Shown here: positions 1 to 7,949 of the stretch, piece by piece
How positions within the stretch are numbered: the stretch's first letter is position 1
Layout: each line of letters opens with the position of its first letter
Source of the DNA: Lentisphaeria bacterium
GTDB lineage: Bacteria > Verrucomicrobiota > Lentisphaeria > Victivallales > Victivallaceae
DNA length: 64,000 bases
Assembly (NCBI GenBank): GCA_017462015.1
Contig: JAFTRX010000021.1
Coordinates: 1 to 64,000, forward strand
Direction: 5' to 3'
Program-made: the position numbers and the translations under genes
The notes under the pieces: generated by a model
The model's database searches: none
Seen by the model: the letters and a program-made list of their open reading frames with translations, nothing else
What the model was told of the DNA's origin: nothing

Positions 1-170
1 CACTGCGTTCAAAGTGGTCTGTTCGCGACCGGTGGATGCATCGTGCGGCAAGGTTGCGGGTAAATCAAGGCGACAACGAAGGAGTGGACTACTGTCCATG
101 ACTGAGTGGGCGTCCGCCGATTTGCCCGTAAGATTGCCCGCTCTTCTCCGCCGCAGGTAGTTTTTTATGA
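1..170 (+). repeat. Structured dispersed repeat, copy A (cut by window edge)
   Basis: First of three related intergenic elements (others at 48200-48393 and 53975-54140). Read on the plus strand it folds into nested stems: 30-35 with 148-153 (one T-G wobble), 47-51 with 134-138, and 57-66 with 119-128 (ten pairs, one T-G wobble). Inside is a small hairpin, 86-89 with 94-97, with a TACT loop. The stem equivalent to TCGCG/CGCGA of copy C is degenerate here, with only about three pairs left. A run of six T follows the outer stem at 161-166, so a plus transcript would end like a large intrinsic terminator. It lies about 50 bp past the stop of the minus-strand serine hydrolase gene. The left end may continue beyond the window. 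Confidence 0.75.
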
Positions 171-183
171 GACAATAAAGCAT
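1..183 (-). other. Open reading frame through repeat copy A, running off the window
   Basis: On the minus strand an ATG at 183 follows an AAGGAG motif with nine bases between, and the frame stays open for 61 codons to the window edge. It reads through the structured repeat. The same frame is also open across the repeat core in the two other copies, giving related peptides around LDLPATLP, but those copies have no start codon upstream. It could be the start of a real gene continuing outside the window, or a chance frame in a structured element. Confidence 0.25.
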
Positions 184-219
184 GATATTTATCTCCTTGT
201 ACGATTTAAAAACTTCAAT

Positions 220-1272
220 TTACCATACACGCTCAGGGATACCCAGCACGCGGGATATCTTATTTCTTGTGATGTGATCCGGATGATTTTTATTAACTTT
301 ATTTTTCGTAAATCCTACGGCGATCCCACTCTCTTTATCGGCAAAAGCTTCGCTGCCGCACGCCCCGCCATGACCAAACATCCGTCCCCGGTCATTTTCC
401 GGACCGCACAATACCCAGCCCAGACCGAATTTTGCCCATTGTCCCGGCAGGATCGGGTCATCCGGAGCACGCCGGAGAATGGTGGCATTTTCCACAGTCT
501 GATTTTTGAGCAGAGTTTTGCCTTCCAAACCCTCCGGCAGTAAAGCCGCGTACAACTTGGCAAGCGAAAGTGCATTGGCACATCCATTGCTGGATGGATT
601 CAAACCGCCGAGGATGGAGATGTTATTGAATTTTGTCAGACTATCATTGGAAATTGCGGTATCGTCGATCAAAGCAAGTTCCCGGAAATATGTCTCAGGC
701 AATCCGAAATATATGCGGTCGATACCAAGAGTATCCCAGATATTTTTTTTCAATAATACGGAAAGTTTTTCTCCGGTCAATAATTCTGCAAGTCTGCCGG
801 TCAAAACCCCGAAAGTTCCGGCATGATAGTGATGTTTGCTGCCGATGCAGTCAAGTGGAGCCATCGCCGACAAAACTGAATACGCCTTTTCCCATTGGAA
901 CTGCTCTTCAAGCGGCGTACCGGCAGGAAATTGATATAAACCGCTGCGGTGGGTCAGAATATGCCAGATCCGGGTCATCTCCTTTCCATTGCATGCATAT
1001 TCCTGCCAATAAGGACCGACAAGGTCATCGTAATCATAAAACCCCTGTTCATAAAGGATATGCATCAATGCGGCAATGATTCCTTTGCCGACCGAAAAAA
1101 CCGGGAACAGCGTATTTTCATCAACTTTTATTTTTTTATCCGGAGTTGTAAATCCGGCACAGAGACTGCAAAGCTGTTTCCCATGCTGATATACGGCAAG
1201 CTGACATCCGCACTCCTCTCCGGAAGCCACGGCTTCATCAAGGACCTGTTGAAGTTTTTCAATGAGTGCCAT
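220..1272 (-). CDS. Serine hydrolase, beta-lactamase class C / esterase family
   Basis: A 350-aa protein of the PF00144 family, which covers class C beta-lactamases, D-Ala-D-Ala peptidases and EstB-type esterases. The catalytic SxxK motif is SVGK at residues 60-63 and the third motif is HGG at 301-303. The usual YxN/YSN motif is changed to Tyr149-His150-Ala151, which argues for an esterase or divergent hydrolase rather than a beta-lactamase. There is no signal peptide, so it is probably cytoplasmic. The ATG at 1272 was chosen because upstream codons fall inside the preceding GH43-like gene, which stops 16 bp earlier and is read in the same direction. The two genes probably form an operon for glycoside breakdown. 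The exact substrate cannot be told. Confidence 0.85.
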   Translation of the reverse strand: MALIEKLQQVLDEAVASGEECGCQLAVYQHGKQLCSLCAGFTTPDKKIKVDENTLFPVFSVGKGIIAALMHILYEQGFYDYDDLVGPYWQEYACNGKEMTRIWHILTHRSGLYQFPAGTPLEEQFQWEKAYSVLSAMAPLDCIGSKHHYHAGTFGVLTGRLAELLTGEKLSVLLKKNIWDTLGIDRIYFGLPETYFRELALIDDTAISNDSLTKFNNISILGGLNPSSNGCANALSLAKLYAALLPEGLEGKTLLKNQTVENATILRRAPDDPILPGQWAKFGLGWVLCGPENDRGRMFGHGGACGSEAFADKESGIAVGFTKNKVNKNHPDHITRNKISRVLGIPERVW

Positions 1273-1288
1273 GATCGTATCTTTCTGT

Positions 1289-2275
1289 TTACAGCGGGAA
1301 AACCTGATTCCAGGTGTTTTCAGCTTTCTGAAAACCGCCCGGACCGTCAGCGACTGCAGCAAATAGTGCCTTGGGGGTACCGTCAGCATCAAAAAGAAGC
1401 TGCGGCCGTTCCAGAGAACCGAGTGTGATCTCTTCTCCGGAAGCAAGTTTCACTTTGCGGGAATAAGCTTTCCCGGCATATTCCCAATGGATACCGTCAT
1501 CGGAAACAAAATGCGCTCCGCTGTGATATTCGCCGGTGATTTTGCCGTTCAAATCTTTGGCAATCATTTCAAAATGCTTTCCGTTATGCCAGACGAAGGG
1601 ATCCTCTATTTGAAAATCTGCCTCCAATACCGGCTCGTCAAAGCGGGTTGCCGGTCCTTCCGGATCATCGTAAATGGCAAGTCCGATCCTGGCACCATTG
1701 GGAGTATTGGTACGGTAATAAAGATAAATGCGTCCGTCGGGCAGTACGCATGGAGCCGGATTGGTCACCAGCGTATTGTCGAATTTATCCTTTCTTGCTT
1801 CCAGAACCGGATGCGGACAGACTTTCCACGGACCGGCAGGAGAATTACTGCGGGCAAGCCCGATACGGATCTCATCATACACCTCGAGCATCATACCGCG
1901 TTCTTTTTCAATGATATCCGGCGGAGTCGGTGTTTTAGTGTAGGTCGAACCGATGTAGTAGAGCAGATATTCTCCATTGCGCCGGACGATGGTGGGATTG
2001 TGCGCCATACGGCTGTCCCAGTGCGGGTCAGGGAAAGCCGGAAGCACATTTTCCACAAAATGGTAAGGTCCTTCCAAATTGGGAGAAAAGGCATGAACTA
2101 TCTCTGAAAAAAGCACATATCCTTCAAGCATCGGATAATCTTTACGCCACCGTGCGGCGTAAAGATGAAATCCTTTTTCCGGTTCTTCCACGGCACTGCC
2201 GCACCAGACCCATTTGTCTTTTTCATGGTAACCGCTGTTGTCGGGAATCATCAGTTTTTCCGGAAACCGATTCAT
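1289..2275 (-). CDS. GH43-like beta-propeller glycoside hydrolase
   Basis: A 328-aa protein with the repeating pattern of five-bladed beta-propeller glycosidases (GH43/GH32/GH117-like). Diagnostic pieces are DSRMAHNPTIV followed by NGEYLLYYIGS near residue 90, the segment IGLARSNSPAGPW, and EDPFVWHNGKHFEM in the third quarter. These blades normally carry the acidic catalytic residues. It has no signal peptide, so it would act on imported oligosaccharides in the cytoplasm. The ATG at 2275 is preceded by AAAGGAATG, a usable ribosome binding site. A good promoter lies at 2365-2394. It is the first gene of a probable two-gene operon with the serine hydrolase. Substrate specificity, for example arabinose, xylose or galactose, is not visible from sequence. 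Confidence 0.75.
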   Translation of the reverse strand: MNRFPEKLMIPDNSGYHEKDKWVWCGSAVEEPEKGFHLYAARWRKDYPMLEGYVLFSEIVHAFSPNLEGPYHFVENVLPAFPDPHWDSRMAHNPTIVRRNGEYLLYYIGSTYTKTPTPPDIIEKERGMMLEVYDEIRIGLARSNSPAGPWKVCPHPVLEARKDKFDNTLVTNPAPCVLPDGRIYLYYRTNTPNGARIGLAIYDDPEGPATRFDEPVLEADFQIEDPFVWHNGKHFEMIAKDLNGKITGEYHSGAHFVSDDGIHWEYAGKAYSRKVKLASGEEITLGSLERPQLLFDADGTPKALFAAVADGPGGFQKAENTWNQVFPL

Positions 2276-2364
2276 ATTGCGACATTCCTTTACGTTGTGT
2301 TAATATCCCAAATTTTGTGAAATTTTTATGTTATAACTTGCAATATCCTCTTTTACTGTATTGG

Positions 2365-2394
2365 AATATACCTCAAAAGGGGGTAATTTGTCAA
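2365..2394 (-). promoter_or_regulatory. Sigma-70-like promoter for the GH43-like operon
   Basis: On the minus strand, TTGACA (2394-2389) and TATATT (2370-2365) are separated by 18 bp. It lies about 90 bp before the GH43-like start codon. Confidence 0.55.
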
Positions 2395-2481
2395 ATAATA
2401 AAATTTACTATAAAAATGTCGATTTGCAAGCGGAAAATGGCTTTTTTTTTAGACGAATTCACAGATATCTCATAATTTTTT

Positions 2482-2537
2482 CACAGCTATCCCATAAAAT
2501 CAGCAAAATGCTTGTTTTTTAATTCTTTCAGCGGAAG
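2482..2537 (+). repeat. Short intergenic repeat, copy 1
   Basis: Aligns without gaps over 56 nt to 53832-53887. The first 23 nt differ at only two positions, the middle 24 nt are T-rich and looser, and the last nine (CAGCGGAAG against CAGCAGAAG) differ once. Both copies sit upstream of a minus-strand gene's promoter. Function unknown. Confidence 0.5.
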
Positions 2538-2597
2538 TGATGCTCAAACTCGCCGCAAAATACTTTTATCATTCTAATTTTTTTATCTTTAAATCTA

Positions 2598-2627
2598 TTG
2601 AAAAACAAAAAAATTGATGTATATTAT
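2598..2627 (+). promoter_or_regulatory. Sigma-70-like promoter for the acyl-ACP thioesterase gene
   Basis: TTGAAA at 2598-2603 is followed after 16 bp by TATATT at 2620-2625, or after 18 bp by TATTAT. The start codon is at 2659. Confidence 0.5.
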
Positions 2628-2658
2628 CTAAAGTAAGTTTTTACCTGGAGTATCTATT

Positions 2659-3378
2659 ATGTATGAGATGAAAAAAGAATTGGCATTCACTCAATGCGGA
2701 GCTGATGGCAGATTAAAGCTGCACGAAGCTGTCGCTTTGATGATGGATTGCTGCCAGTTCCAGGAGCATCAGGAAACCGGCTTGAAAAAATATTTACAGA
2801 ATAATGGAATTGCAATTTTTCTTTCGTCACTCCAGATAGATGTTCTGCGTTGGCCGCTGTTCCGGGAAAATATTTCAACTGCGGTAAAAATTTATGGCTG
2901 CAAATCGATTTACGGTTTGCGGCGCATGACAATGTGCGACGAATCAGGGAATTTGTGTCTGCTTGCCAATGCATCCGGAGCGTTTTTTGATTTGAATGCG
3001 TTGAAAGCGGTCAAAGTCGCTCCGGAGGATTTCAATGTAAAATTTGACGATGCCGAACCGATGGAGTGTCTGCCGCGAAAAATTCCCGTCCCGCAAACAT
3101 CCGGTACAGAAACGTCGCCTCTGGAAGTAAAACGCTCGCACCTGGATCCCAATGGTCACTTGAGCAGTCCTTACTATTTTTCAATAGCAGCAGATATTCT
3201 TCCTGAAGAGTTTTCGTGGAACCGGGTACGCATTGAGTATAAGCAGCAGGCAAAAGCCGGAGAAGTGATCATCCCGGTATTGCATATCATTGCCGATGAT
3301 AAAATTGTGGTAAATATGCGTTCTCTGACAGGAACATCTTACGCTGTTGCGGAATTTTCCTGTAGAGCATTCTGTTAA
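2659..3378 (+). CDS. Acyl-ACP thioesterase (FatA/FatB family)
   Basis: A 239-aa protein of the bacterial/plant acyl-ACP thioesterase family (PF01643), which releases fatty acids from acyl carrier protein through two fused hotdog domains. The N-terminal half has the family pattern of receptor-like strands (LHEAVALMMDCCQFQE). The second hotdog opens with VKRSHLDPNGHLSSPYY, matching the NxHxNN catalytic region: Asn and His are kept, while the following NN pair is SS. The ATG at 2659 follows a CTGGAG-type ribosome binding site and a plausible promoter. It stands alone between a divergent operon and a convergent one. Membrane fatty-acid supply or tuning is the likely role, but the chain-length preference cannot be seen. 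Confidence 0.85.
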   Translation: MYEMKKELAFTQCGADGRLKLHEAVALMMDCCQFQEHQETGLKKYLQNNGIAIFLSSLQIDVLRWPLFRENISTAVKIYGCKSIYGLRRMTMCDESGNLCLLANASGAFFDLNALKAVKVAPEDFNVKFDDAEPMECLPRKIPVPQTSGTETSPLEVKRSHLDPNGHLSSPYYFSIAADILPEEFSWNRVRIEYKQQAKAGEVIIPVLHIIADDKIVVNMRSLTGTSYAVAEFSCRAFC

Positions 3379-3596
3379 ATGACAGGCGGCTCCCGCGCAG
3401 CAGCATCGTGATCGTAGTTGCAATTATCGAAGAAGCTTTCTTCTATCACCATTTCCGCCACCGGCCCGGACTCATACCAGTAACTGAAGTCCCCGGAGAC
3501 AAACACTCCGGCGACGCCCCATTTGTCATGGGAGTAAGTTATGCCGCGACAACGGAGAAAACAAAATACTTCGTTTTCTAAAAAAATGGTCAGCAC
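3375..3596 (-). pseudogene. Remnant of a right-handed beta-helix glycosidase
   Basis: A 73-codon minus-strand frame without a plausible start. Its first codons lie inside the terminator of the neighbouring gene. The core reads GVAGVFVSGDFSYWYESGP followed by VAEMVIEESFFDNCNY, which resembles the C-terminal coils of parallel beta-helix enzymes such as GH110 alpha-galactosidases, where an SGDxxxWYESGP stretch is typical from memory. Nothing upstream continues this fold, so it looks like a leftover C-terminal piece of a deleted gene. Its stop codon touches the end of the convergent thioesterase gene. The family match was made by eye. Confidence 0.5.
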
Positions 3597-3615
3597 GCCG
3601 GAAAGCGTGCTGACC
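3580..3615 (-). terminator. Intrinsic terminator of the DUF4838 operon
   Basis: A perfect 11-bp stem (3588-3598 with 3605-3615), six-base loop, followed on the minus strand by A and seven T. It lies eight bases past the DUF4838 stop codon. Confidence 0.9.
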
Positions 3616-3623
3616 GCAGTATC

Positions 3624-5996
3624 TCACTCATGCGCAAAGATCAGATCTCCGAAAGCATCGGCAGAGTGAACTTTGCCGCCGCCCCACGAGAAGTGACGGC
3701 TCCGGTCGGTATTGGTTCGCTTGGTCAACACCCGATAAATCAGGGCACTCATGCGGTTGCTCTGCTCAATGACAAAACCAAGAGTCTTGAAGGGAATAAT
3801 CGCCACAGAGCGCCATTCGCCGTTCTTGAATTCAGTCTTGACATCCCACTCACCGTTCCACTTGCCATCGGTACAGAAAGCATCGTAACGGGAGGATTTG
3901 CTGTCAGCAAACGTGTTGTAGACCATAAGATTGTAACCGCCGGTACGACGGCCGAGGAAAAGTTCCACATGGTCGCCGCTGGGCCATTTATTCATGGGGA
4001 TGCCCGGCTTGGCAGTAGTTTTTCCGTTGGGGATCTTGCACTGAATGGCAATGTACATCGTCCGTCCGTCATGAACGATTTTGACCAGCGTATCTTCAGC
4101 CGCCGGTTCTTTGGTTCCCATTCTGCACATCTGGGTAAGCGGCTTTGCTTTCTTCCAGACACCGGAATTGAAATCAAATCCGGGGAAACCTTTGCCCTCG
4201 ACCTTGGGAACATTGTATTCCGGATTGGTAGCAGCGGCGGCAAGCGTCAACCATTTTTCAAAGGTTCCGGTAAGTTTGGCAAGCTGCTTTGCCGCAACCG
4301 GATTTTTCACCGTTTTGGCAGCTTCTGCGAGGGCGGCACGGCAGGGTTCAGTCAACTTTTTACCGATGACATAACGTCCCATTGAACGCCGGTAGTCGTC
4401 ATTGAATGCACTGGCAGTCGGATCGTTGAGCCAACTGTCCCGCAGATATTTGTAGAATTTCTGCACTCCGGGAGCAGCTTCACGGTAAACCCGTTTGATG
4501 TATTCACTGCGCAGCTGATCGGGGTCTTGATGCGGGTTCCAGAAGAGCTGAGTGATCGTCCAGAATTCAATACCGGTGATGTTGAAGAAGTCCACCTCTT
4601 TGAGCGGATGTTTTTTCCGCATGCCGGGACGGTCGCCCCAACTGTGTTCGGAAGTGACCTCTTTGATACCTTTCTTGGAGATAAAACGCAAATCCTGAGC
4701 GATGATATTCGCCTGCGGACGCGGGAATCCGGCTCCGGAGAAGTAGTATTCACGCCACATGACCGAGGGACTCATGGATGCATATTTAACGGTACGTTCA
4801 AGCCATTTGGCATTGCTGGCACCATGAAGAGTTTCCTTGTCATTGCGGACGTAAGGACAGAAACTGATACGGATATTATCAGCGACCGGGATTTCCGGCG
4901 GTGTGGCGGTGAAGAAGTAACCGAAGCACTTGATCCGCATGCCGGGACGTGCTTTTTCCACGGCGGCGGCAACTTTGTTGAGGAAGAGGAAGAATTGAGT
5001 GGATTTGAATGCACCGTGGCTGCGTTCCAGCACTTTGCCGTTGGCAAGCTTGATCGGCTTCATGCACAAATCACATTCGCAGTAACTCTGGGTGTCGTCG
5101 ATCATAATGTTGATGCAGTTGTAGAAATCCGGCAGCTCTTTGACGATTTTCAACGTATTGGCGATAAACGCTTCGTGCATTTTTTCATTGGCATAGCACA
5201 GCTGAACACGACCGGTGGTAACGCGCTTGCCGTCGATCTGCATATAATATTCCGGATGCTTTTCCGCAAAAACTTTTTTGGGCAGCCAGCGGGTACTCAT
5301 ATTGTGACCGCCGCCGAATTCAACGAACATTCCGTTATCGGCATAACGGCTGCGGATACCGGGTTCATCGGCACCGGGGAGATAATTGATACCGTTGCGG
5401 ACGCAGTAGATGAAAAACTCTTCGCTGTACTGGGCGATACGGGCATTGGCAAGCCAGGCACGCAGACGGAATACCGGATTGTCAACGTGGTCTTTGACAC
5501 TCAGTTTCAAATTGGGATCAAAGGTGAAATTGGCAAGCTCTTTATAAGGACGCACCCAGATAAAATCGGTGTGGTTCAAAATGAAACGGTGAACACCGTT
5601 AAGCACGCCGCGGGGAGTTTTACCGACAATGCAGAGACGATAGCCCCGGGAGAAAACAGCATAACCGTCATCTTTGATCTGCTTGACCAGCTTCAAAGCA
5701 GTACCTTTGAGTACCGGCTTGAGAGCCGGAGACTCCGGAGTTCCGAGAACGATATTGGAGGAGTTGGAATACGCCAGGTTGCGGATGGGGATACGGGCAC
5801 TGCTGATCATGCGGAAGTAATTCTGCAATTCCCGCGCCGCCTGCCACACCACGCGGTCGGCTTTGTCATCAATGACGATTGCGGTTGACGCCTCGCCATT
5901 AACGGCGACTTTTAACGTTTTTGCCGTTCCCGGCTTCGGTGCTGCACTCAGCACAACGGCTGCCAATAAAAGCAGCATTGATAAAAATTTTTTCAT
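3624..5996 (-). CDS. Secreted DUF4838 protein with C-terminal CBM9-like domain
   Basis: A 790-aa exported protein. It starts with a Sec signal peptide (MKKFLSMLLLLAAVVLSAA). An N-terminal segment follows with VVWQAARELQNYF and the LGTPESPAL type of strand seen before DUF4838 domains. The central DUF4838 domain (PF16126) covers roughly residues 200-560. The last 180 residues resemble a CBM9-like carbohydrate-binding sandwich. DUF4838 proteins are common in Lentisphaerae, Planctomycetes and Bacteroidetes polysaccharide loci; the enzymatic reaction is not established. The ATG at 5996 is preferred over 6002 because AAGGA then lies eight bases upstream. It is last in a run with the DUF362 and deacetylase genes, 55 bp after the latter, and is followed by a strong terminator. 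Confidence 0.8.
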   Translation of the reverse strand: MKKFLSMLLLLAAVVLSAAPKPGTAKTLKVAVNGEASTAIVIDDKADRVVWQAARELQNYFRMISSARIPIRNLAYSNSSNIVLGTPESPALKPVLKGTALKLVKQIKDDGYAVFSRGYRLCIVGKTPRGVLNGVHRFILNHTDFIWVRPYKELANFTFDPNLKLSVKDHVDNPVFRLRAWLANARIAQYSEEFFIYCVRNGINYLPGADEPGIRSRYADNGMFVEFGGGHNMSTRWLPKKVFAEKHPEYYMQIDGKRVTTGRVQLCYANEKMHEAFIANTLKIVKELPDFYNCINIMIDDTQSYCECDLCMKPIKLANGKVLERSHGAFKSTQFFLFLNKVAAAVEKARPGMRIKCFGYFFTATPPEIPVADNIRISFCPYVRNDKETLHGASNAKWLERTVKYASMSPSVMWREYYFSGAGFPRPQANIIAQDLRFISKKGIKEVTSEHSWGDRPGMRKKHPLKEVDFFNITGIEFWTITQLFWNPHQDPDQLRSEYIKRVYREAAPGVQKFYKYLRDSWLNDPTASAFNDDYRRSMGRYVIGKKLTEPCRAALAEAAKTVKNPVAAKQLAKLTGTFEKWLTLAAAATNPEYNVPKVEGKGFPGFDFNSGVWKKAKPLTQMCRMGTKEPAAEDTLVKIVHDGRTMYIAIQCKIPNGKTTAKPGIPMNKWPSGDHVELFLGRRTGGYNLMVYNTFADSKSSRYDAFCTDGKWNGEWDVKTEFKNGEWRSVAIIPFKTLGFVIEQSNRMSALIYRVLTKRTNTDRSRHFSWGGGKVHSADAFGDLIFAHE

Positions 5997-6051
5997 CCTC
6001 ATTTTCCTTTCTTTAAATATTGGTTGAAAAATCATTTTACTGATTTACTTA

Positions 6052-6729
6052 TCACAACTCATTCATTCCGCAAATATCCATATCCAATGCCCGCGCCAGC
6101 TTGAGCAGAACTTCCAATTGTCCGATGGAAATGTGGTGACTCGGAGCAACTTTTGCCGTAATATCGTGTGCATAAAAAACAATCGTCTCATTCCGTTCCG
6201 CCGCCCGGTAAAAGCATTGACTTAGCGAATGAAAATCGAAGTTTCCGGATGCAGACATCCCGAAAAACAACTGTTTGGGTGAAATTTCTTTTACAAACAA
6301 CCGGTCATTGCCGACCATGGCCTCTCCTTTTTCTGTGATCTGCCAGGCTCCGCCCCGGAGAAAATCAAAAAATTCAAACAGCTTACGGTCGCTCTCAGCA
6401 TCCCGCAAACTGTAAGGATAGGCAAACGCACGGATATTTATCCCCTCCCGGCGACACACATCCAGTTGCGGAATGATCTCTTCTTCGATATAAGTGTCCG
6501 GTTTTTTCGGATATTTTGCGTGATGAAAAGCATGCAATCCGACAGTGTGACCGGCATTTTGCAAACTCTGCATGGCATTGACCGCGATTGCATCCATGGT
6601 GCCGGAGACGAAAAAAGTTCCCCGCGCATCGTATTTGCGCCAAAGCGGCAAAACTTTGAGCCAATTATCAAAGTTGCGGTCATCGAAGGTCAGGCACAAC
6701 CTGCAGTGATTATGAATCGACTGTTTCAT
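6052..6729 (-). CDS. Polysaccharide deacetylase (NodB-type) family protein
   Basis: A 225-aa single-domain protein with NodB-fold motifs: LTFDD at the first strand (metal-binding Asp pair), HTVGLHAFHHAKY (HxxxH metal ligands), FAYPYS as motif 3, and FYAHD near the end. The fold removes N- or O-acetyl groups from sugars using a divalent metal. No signal peptide is seen, so it is cytoplasmic or acts on precursors. The ATG at 6729 shares one base with the stop of the preceding DUF362 gene (TGATG), implying translational coupling. A TTG three bases earlier is an alternative start. The substrate is unknown; the neighbouring secreted DUF4838 protein suggests glycan metabolism. Confidence 0.8.
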   Translation of the reverse strand: MKQSIHNHCRLCLTFDDRNFDNWLKVLPLWRKYDARGTFFVSGTMDAIAVNAMQSLQNAGHTVGLHAFHHAKYPKKPDTYIEEEIIPQLDVCRREGINIRAFAYPYSLRDAESDRKLFEFFDFLRGGAWQITEKGEAMVGNDRLFVKEISPKQLFFGMSASGNFDFHSLSQCFYRAAERNETIVFYAHDITAKVAPSHHISIGQLEVLLKLARALDMDICGMNEL

Positions 6730-7871
6730 CAACGGACTATTTTTCGTATGAATTTTTCAAAGTTATCAGCGAACCGCATAAACGCGGTCTTCCGGGAAAT
6801 TATTGCTCCGGCAGGGCAATGCTCCTGACAGCAAAAACAGCGGATACACTCATTGAGTTTAAACACCGGCTTGCCATCGACCAGCTTCAACGACTGCGGC
6901 GGACACATTTTGGCACACACTCCGCAACCGACACAGCGTTCCGCAAAAAGTTCCGGTTTGGCGACCATTTTGCGGCGCAGAAACTCCCGGAGTCGGGGGG
7001 GAAAATAGACGCCCCACTCCAATCCCAGTTGCGGCGGGTCCGGCAAAGTTATCTTCTTTACTCCCGGCACATCCCCGCACTCGTTGAAATCCTGAAATAT
7101 TCCGCGCGCCATCGCACGCTGTACAGTAAGTAAATCGTTGACACCCATCTTCGCGGCAACCGATGCATCCAATGCCACACCATCGGTGGAACAACCGATG
7201 AAGTTGAGTGCCACCGGAGTTCCGCTTCCCGGACCGTTACCTTCCATGGCGATAACGGCATCAACCAGCGAAATATGCGGCTTCACCAGCATATATATAT
7301 CCAACAACATATCGGCAAAACGGCTGAAATCACGTCCGACCGCCAGATGCCAACCGAGGCGTTCACTTCCCCGGATCAAGCCGAAAAGATTTTTCACAGC
7401 CAAAGTCAGTGTCATCATCGCGTGTGTTTTGGCTTTGGCAAAGTCAATGACCAGATCAAACTCCTTGTATTCGCACGCGATTTCCATCCGCCGGAACGCA
7501 GAATTTTCCGGCATATCCACAAACTTGTATTCCGAACAATTTTTGACCTCGACCCCGATCTCCGCAAGTTGGGAAGCAATTCCCATATTTTCGACGATAA
7601 CGGGCGCCGATTTCACCGCAGGATTTTCGATAACGGCAATCGCTGCCGCCCCCTGCTTTTTCAGTAAATGGCAAAGCGCAAGCAACAGCTGCGGATCGAC
7701 ACAAACTGGAATATCTGCGCCTTTCCACTCCAGAAAGTTCGGCTTTATCATCACCCGCTTTCCGGCAATGCCGCCAACTTCTTCTGCAACCGGAAGAAAT
7801 GCTTTCTTCAATGCCGCAGTGAGCGTCTGTTCTGCGTAATCTGAAGCTGAAGCATAGTATACGTTTGCCAT
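6729..7871 (-). CDS. DUF362 protein with C-terminal 2x[4Fe-4S] ferredoxin domain
   Basis: A 380-aa protein. Residues about 1-290 match DUF362 (PF04015), seen here as VMIKPNF, AKAKTHAMMTLTLAVKNLFG and DAVIAMEGNGPGSG. The C-terminal part has two complete cluster-binding motifs, CVGCGVCAKMCPP and CIRCFCCQEHCPAGAI. DUF362 proteins occur widely in anaerobes; their chemistry is not settled, so no reaction is assigned. The ATG at 7871 follows AAGGAAAG. It is coupled to the deacetylase by a one-base overlap, which suggests a shared task. A terminator-like hairpin at 7886-7926 separates it from ybaB, so it may have its own promoter in that 78-bp gap. Confidence 0.85.
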   Translation of the reverse strand: MANVYYASASDYAEQTLTAALKKAFLPVAEEVGGIAGKRVMIKPNFLEWKGADIPVCVDPQLLLALCHLLKKQGAAAIAVIENPAVKSAPVIVENMGIASQLAEIGVEVKNCSEYKFVDMPENSAFRRMEIACEYKEFDLVIDFAKAKTHAMMTLTLAVKNLFGLIRGSERLGWHLAVGRDFSRFADMLLDIYMLVKPHISLVDAVIAMEGNGPGSGTPVALNFIGCSTDGVALDASVAAKMGVNDLLTVQRAMARGIFQDFNECGDVPGVKKITLPDPPQLGLEWGVYFPPRLREFLRRKMVAKPELFAERCVGCGVCAKMCPPQSLKLVDGKPVFKLNECIRCFCCQEHCPAGAIISRKTAFMRFADNFEKFIRKIVR

Positions 7872-7885
7872 ATTTTTCTTTCCTT

Positions 7886-7926
7886 AAAATTGCGGGATAG
7901 AAACGTTACACATTTCCATCCCGCAA
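7886..7926 (-). terminator. Terminator-like hairpin after ybaB
   Basis: A perfect 9-bp stem, TTGCGGGAT (7890-7898) with ATCCCGCAA (7918-7926), followed on the minus strand by TTTT. Medium strength because the T run is short. Confidence 0.6.
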
Positions 7927-7949
7927 AAAATATTTACCGGTCAGCCGAC

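Larger units (their letters stand above)
2276..2658. other. AT-rich divergent intergenic region
   Basis: This 383-bp stretch separates the minus GH43-like gene from the plus acyl-ACP thioesterase gene. It holds a minus promoter (2365-2394), a plus promoter (2598-2627) and one copy of a 56-nt repeat (2482-2537) also found upstream of the ferredoxin gene near 53.8 kb. No RNA gene or further coding region was seen. Confidence 0.7.

Noticed and set aside
220-1272. The serine hydrolase as an antibiotic-resistance beta-lactamase
   Set aside because: It has SxxK and HGG, but the YxN motif is changed and there is no export signal, so it should not reach periplasmic beta-lactams.
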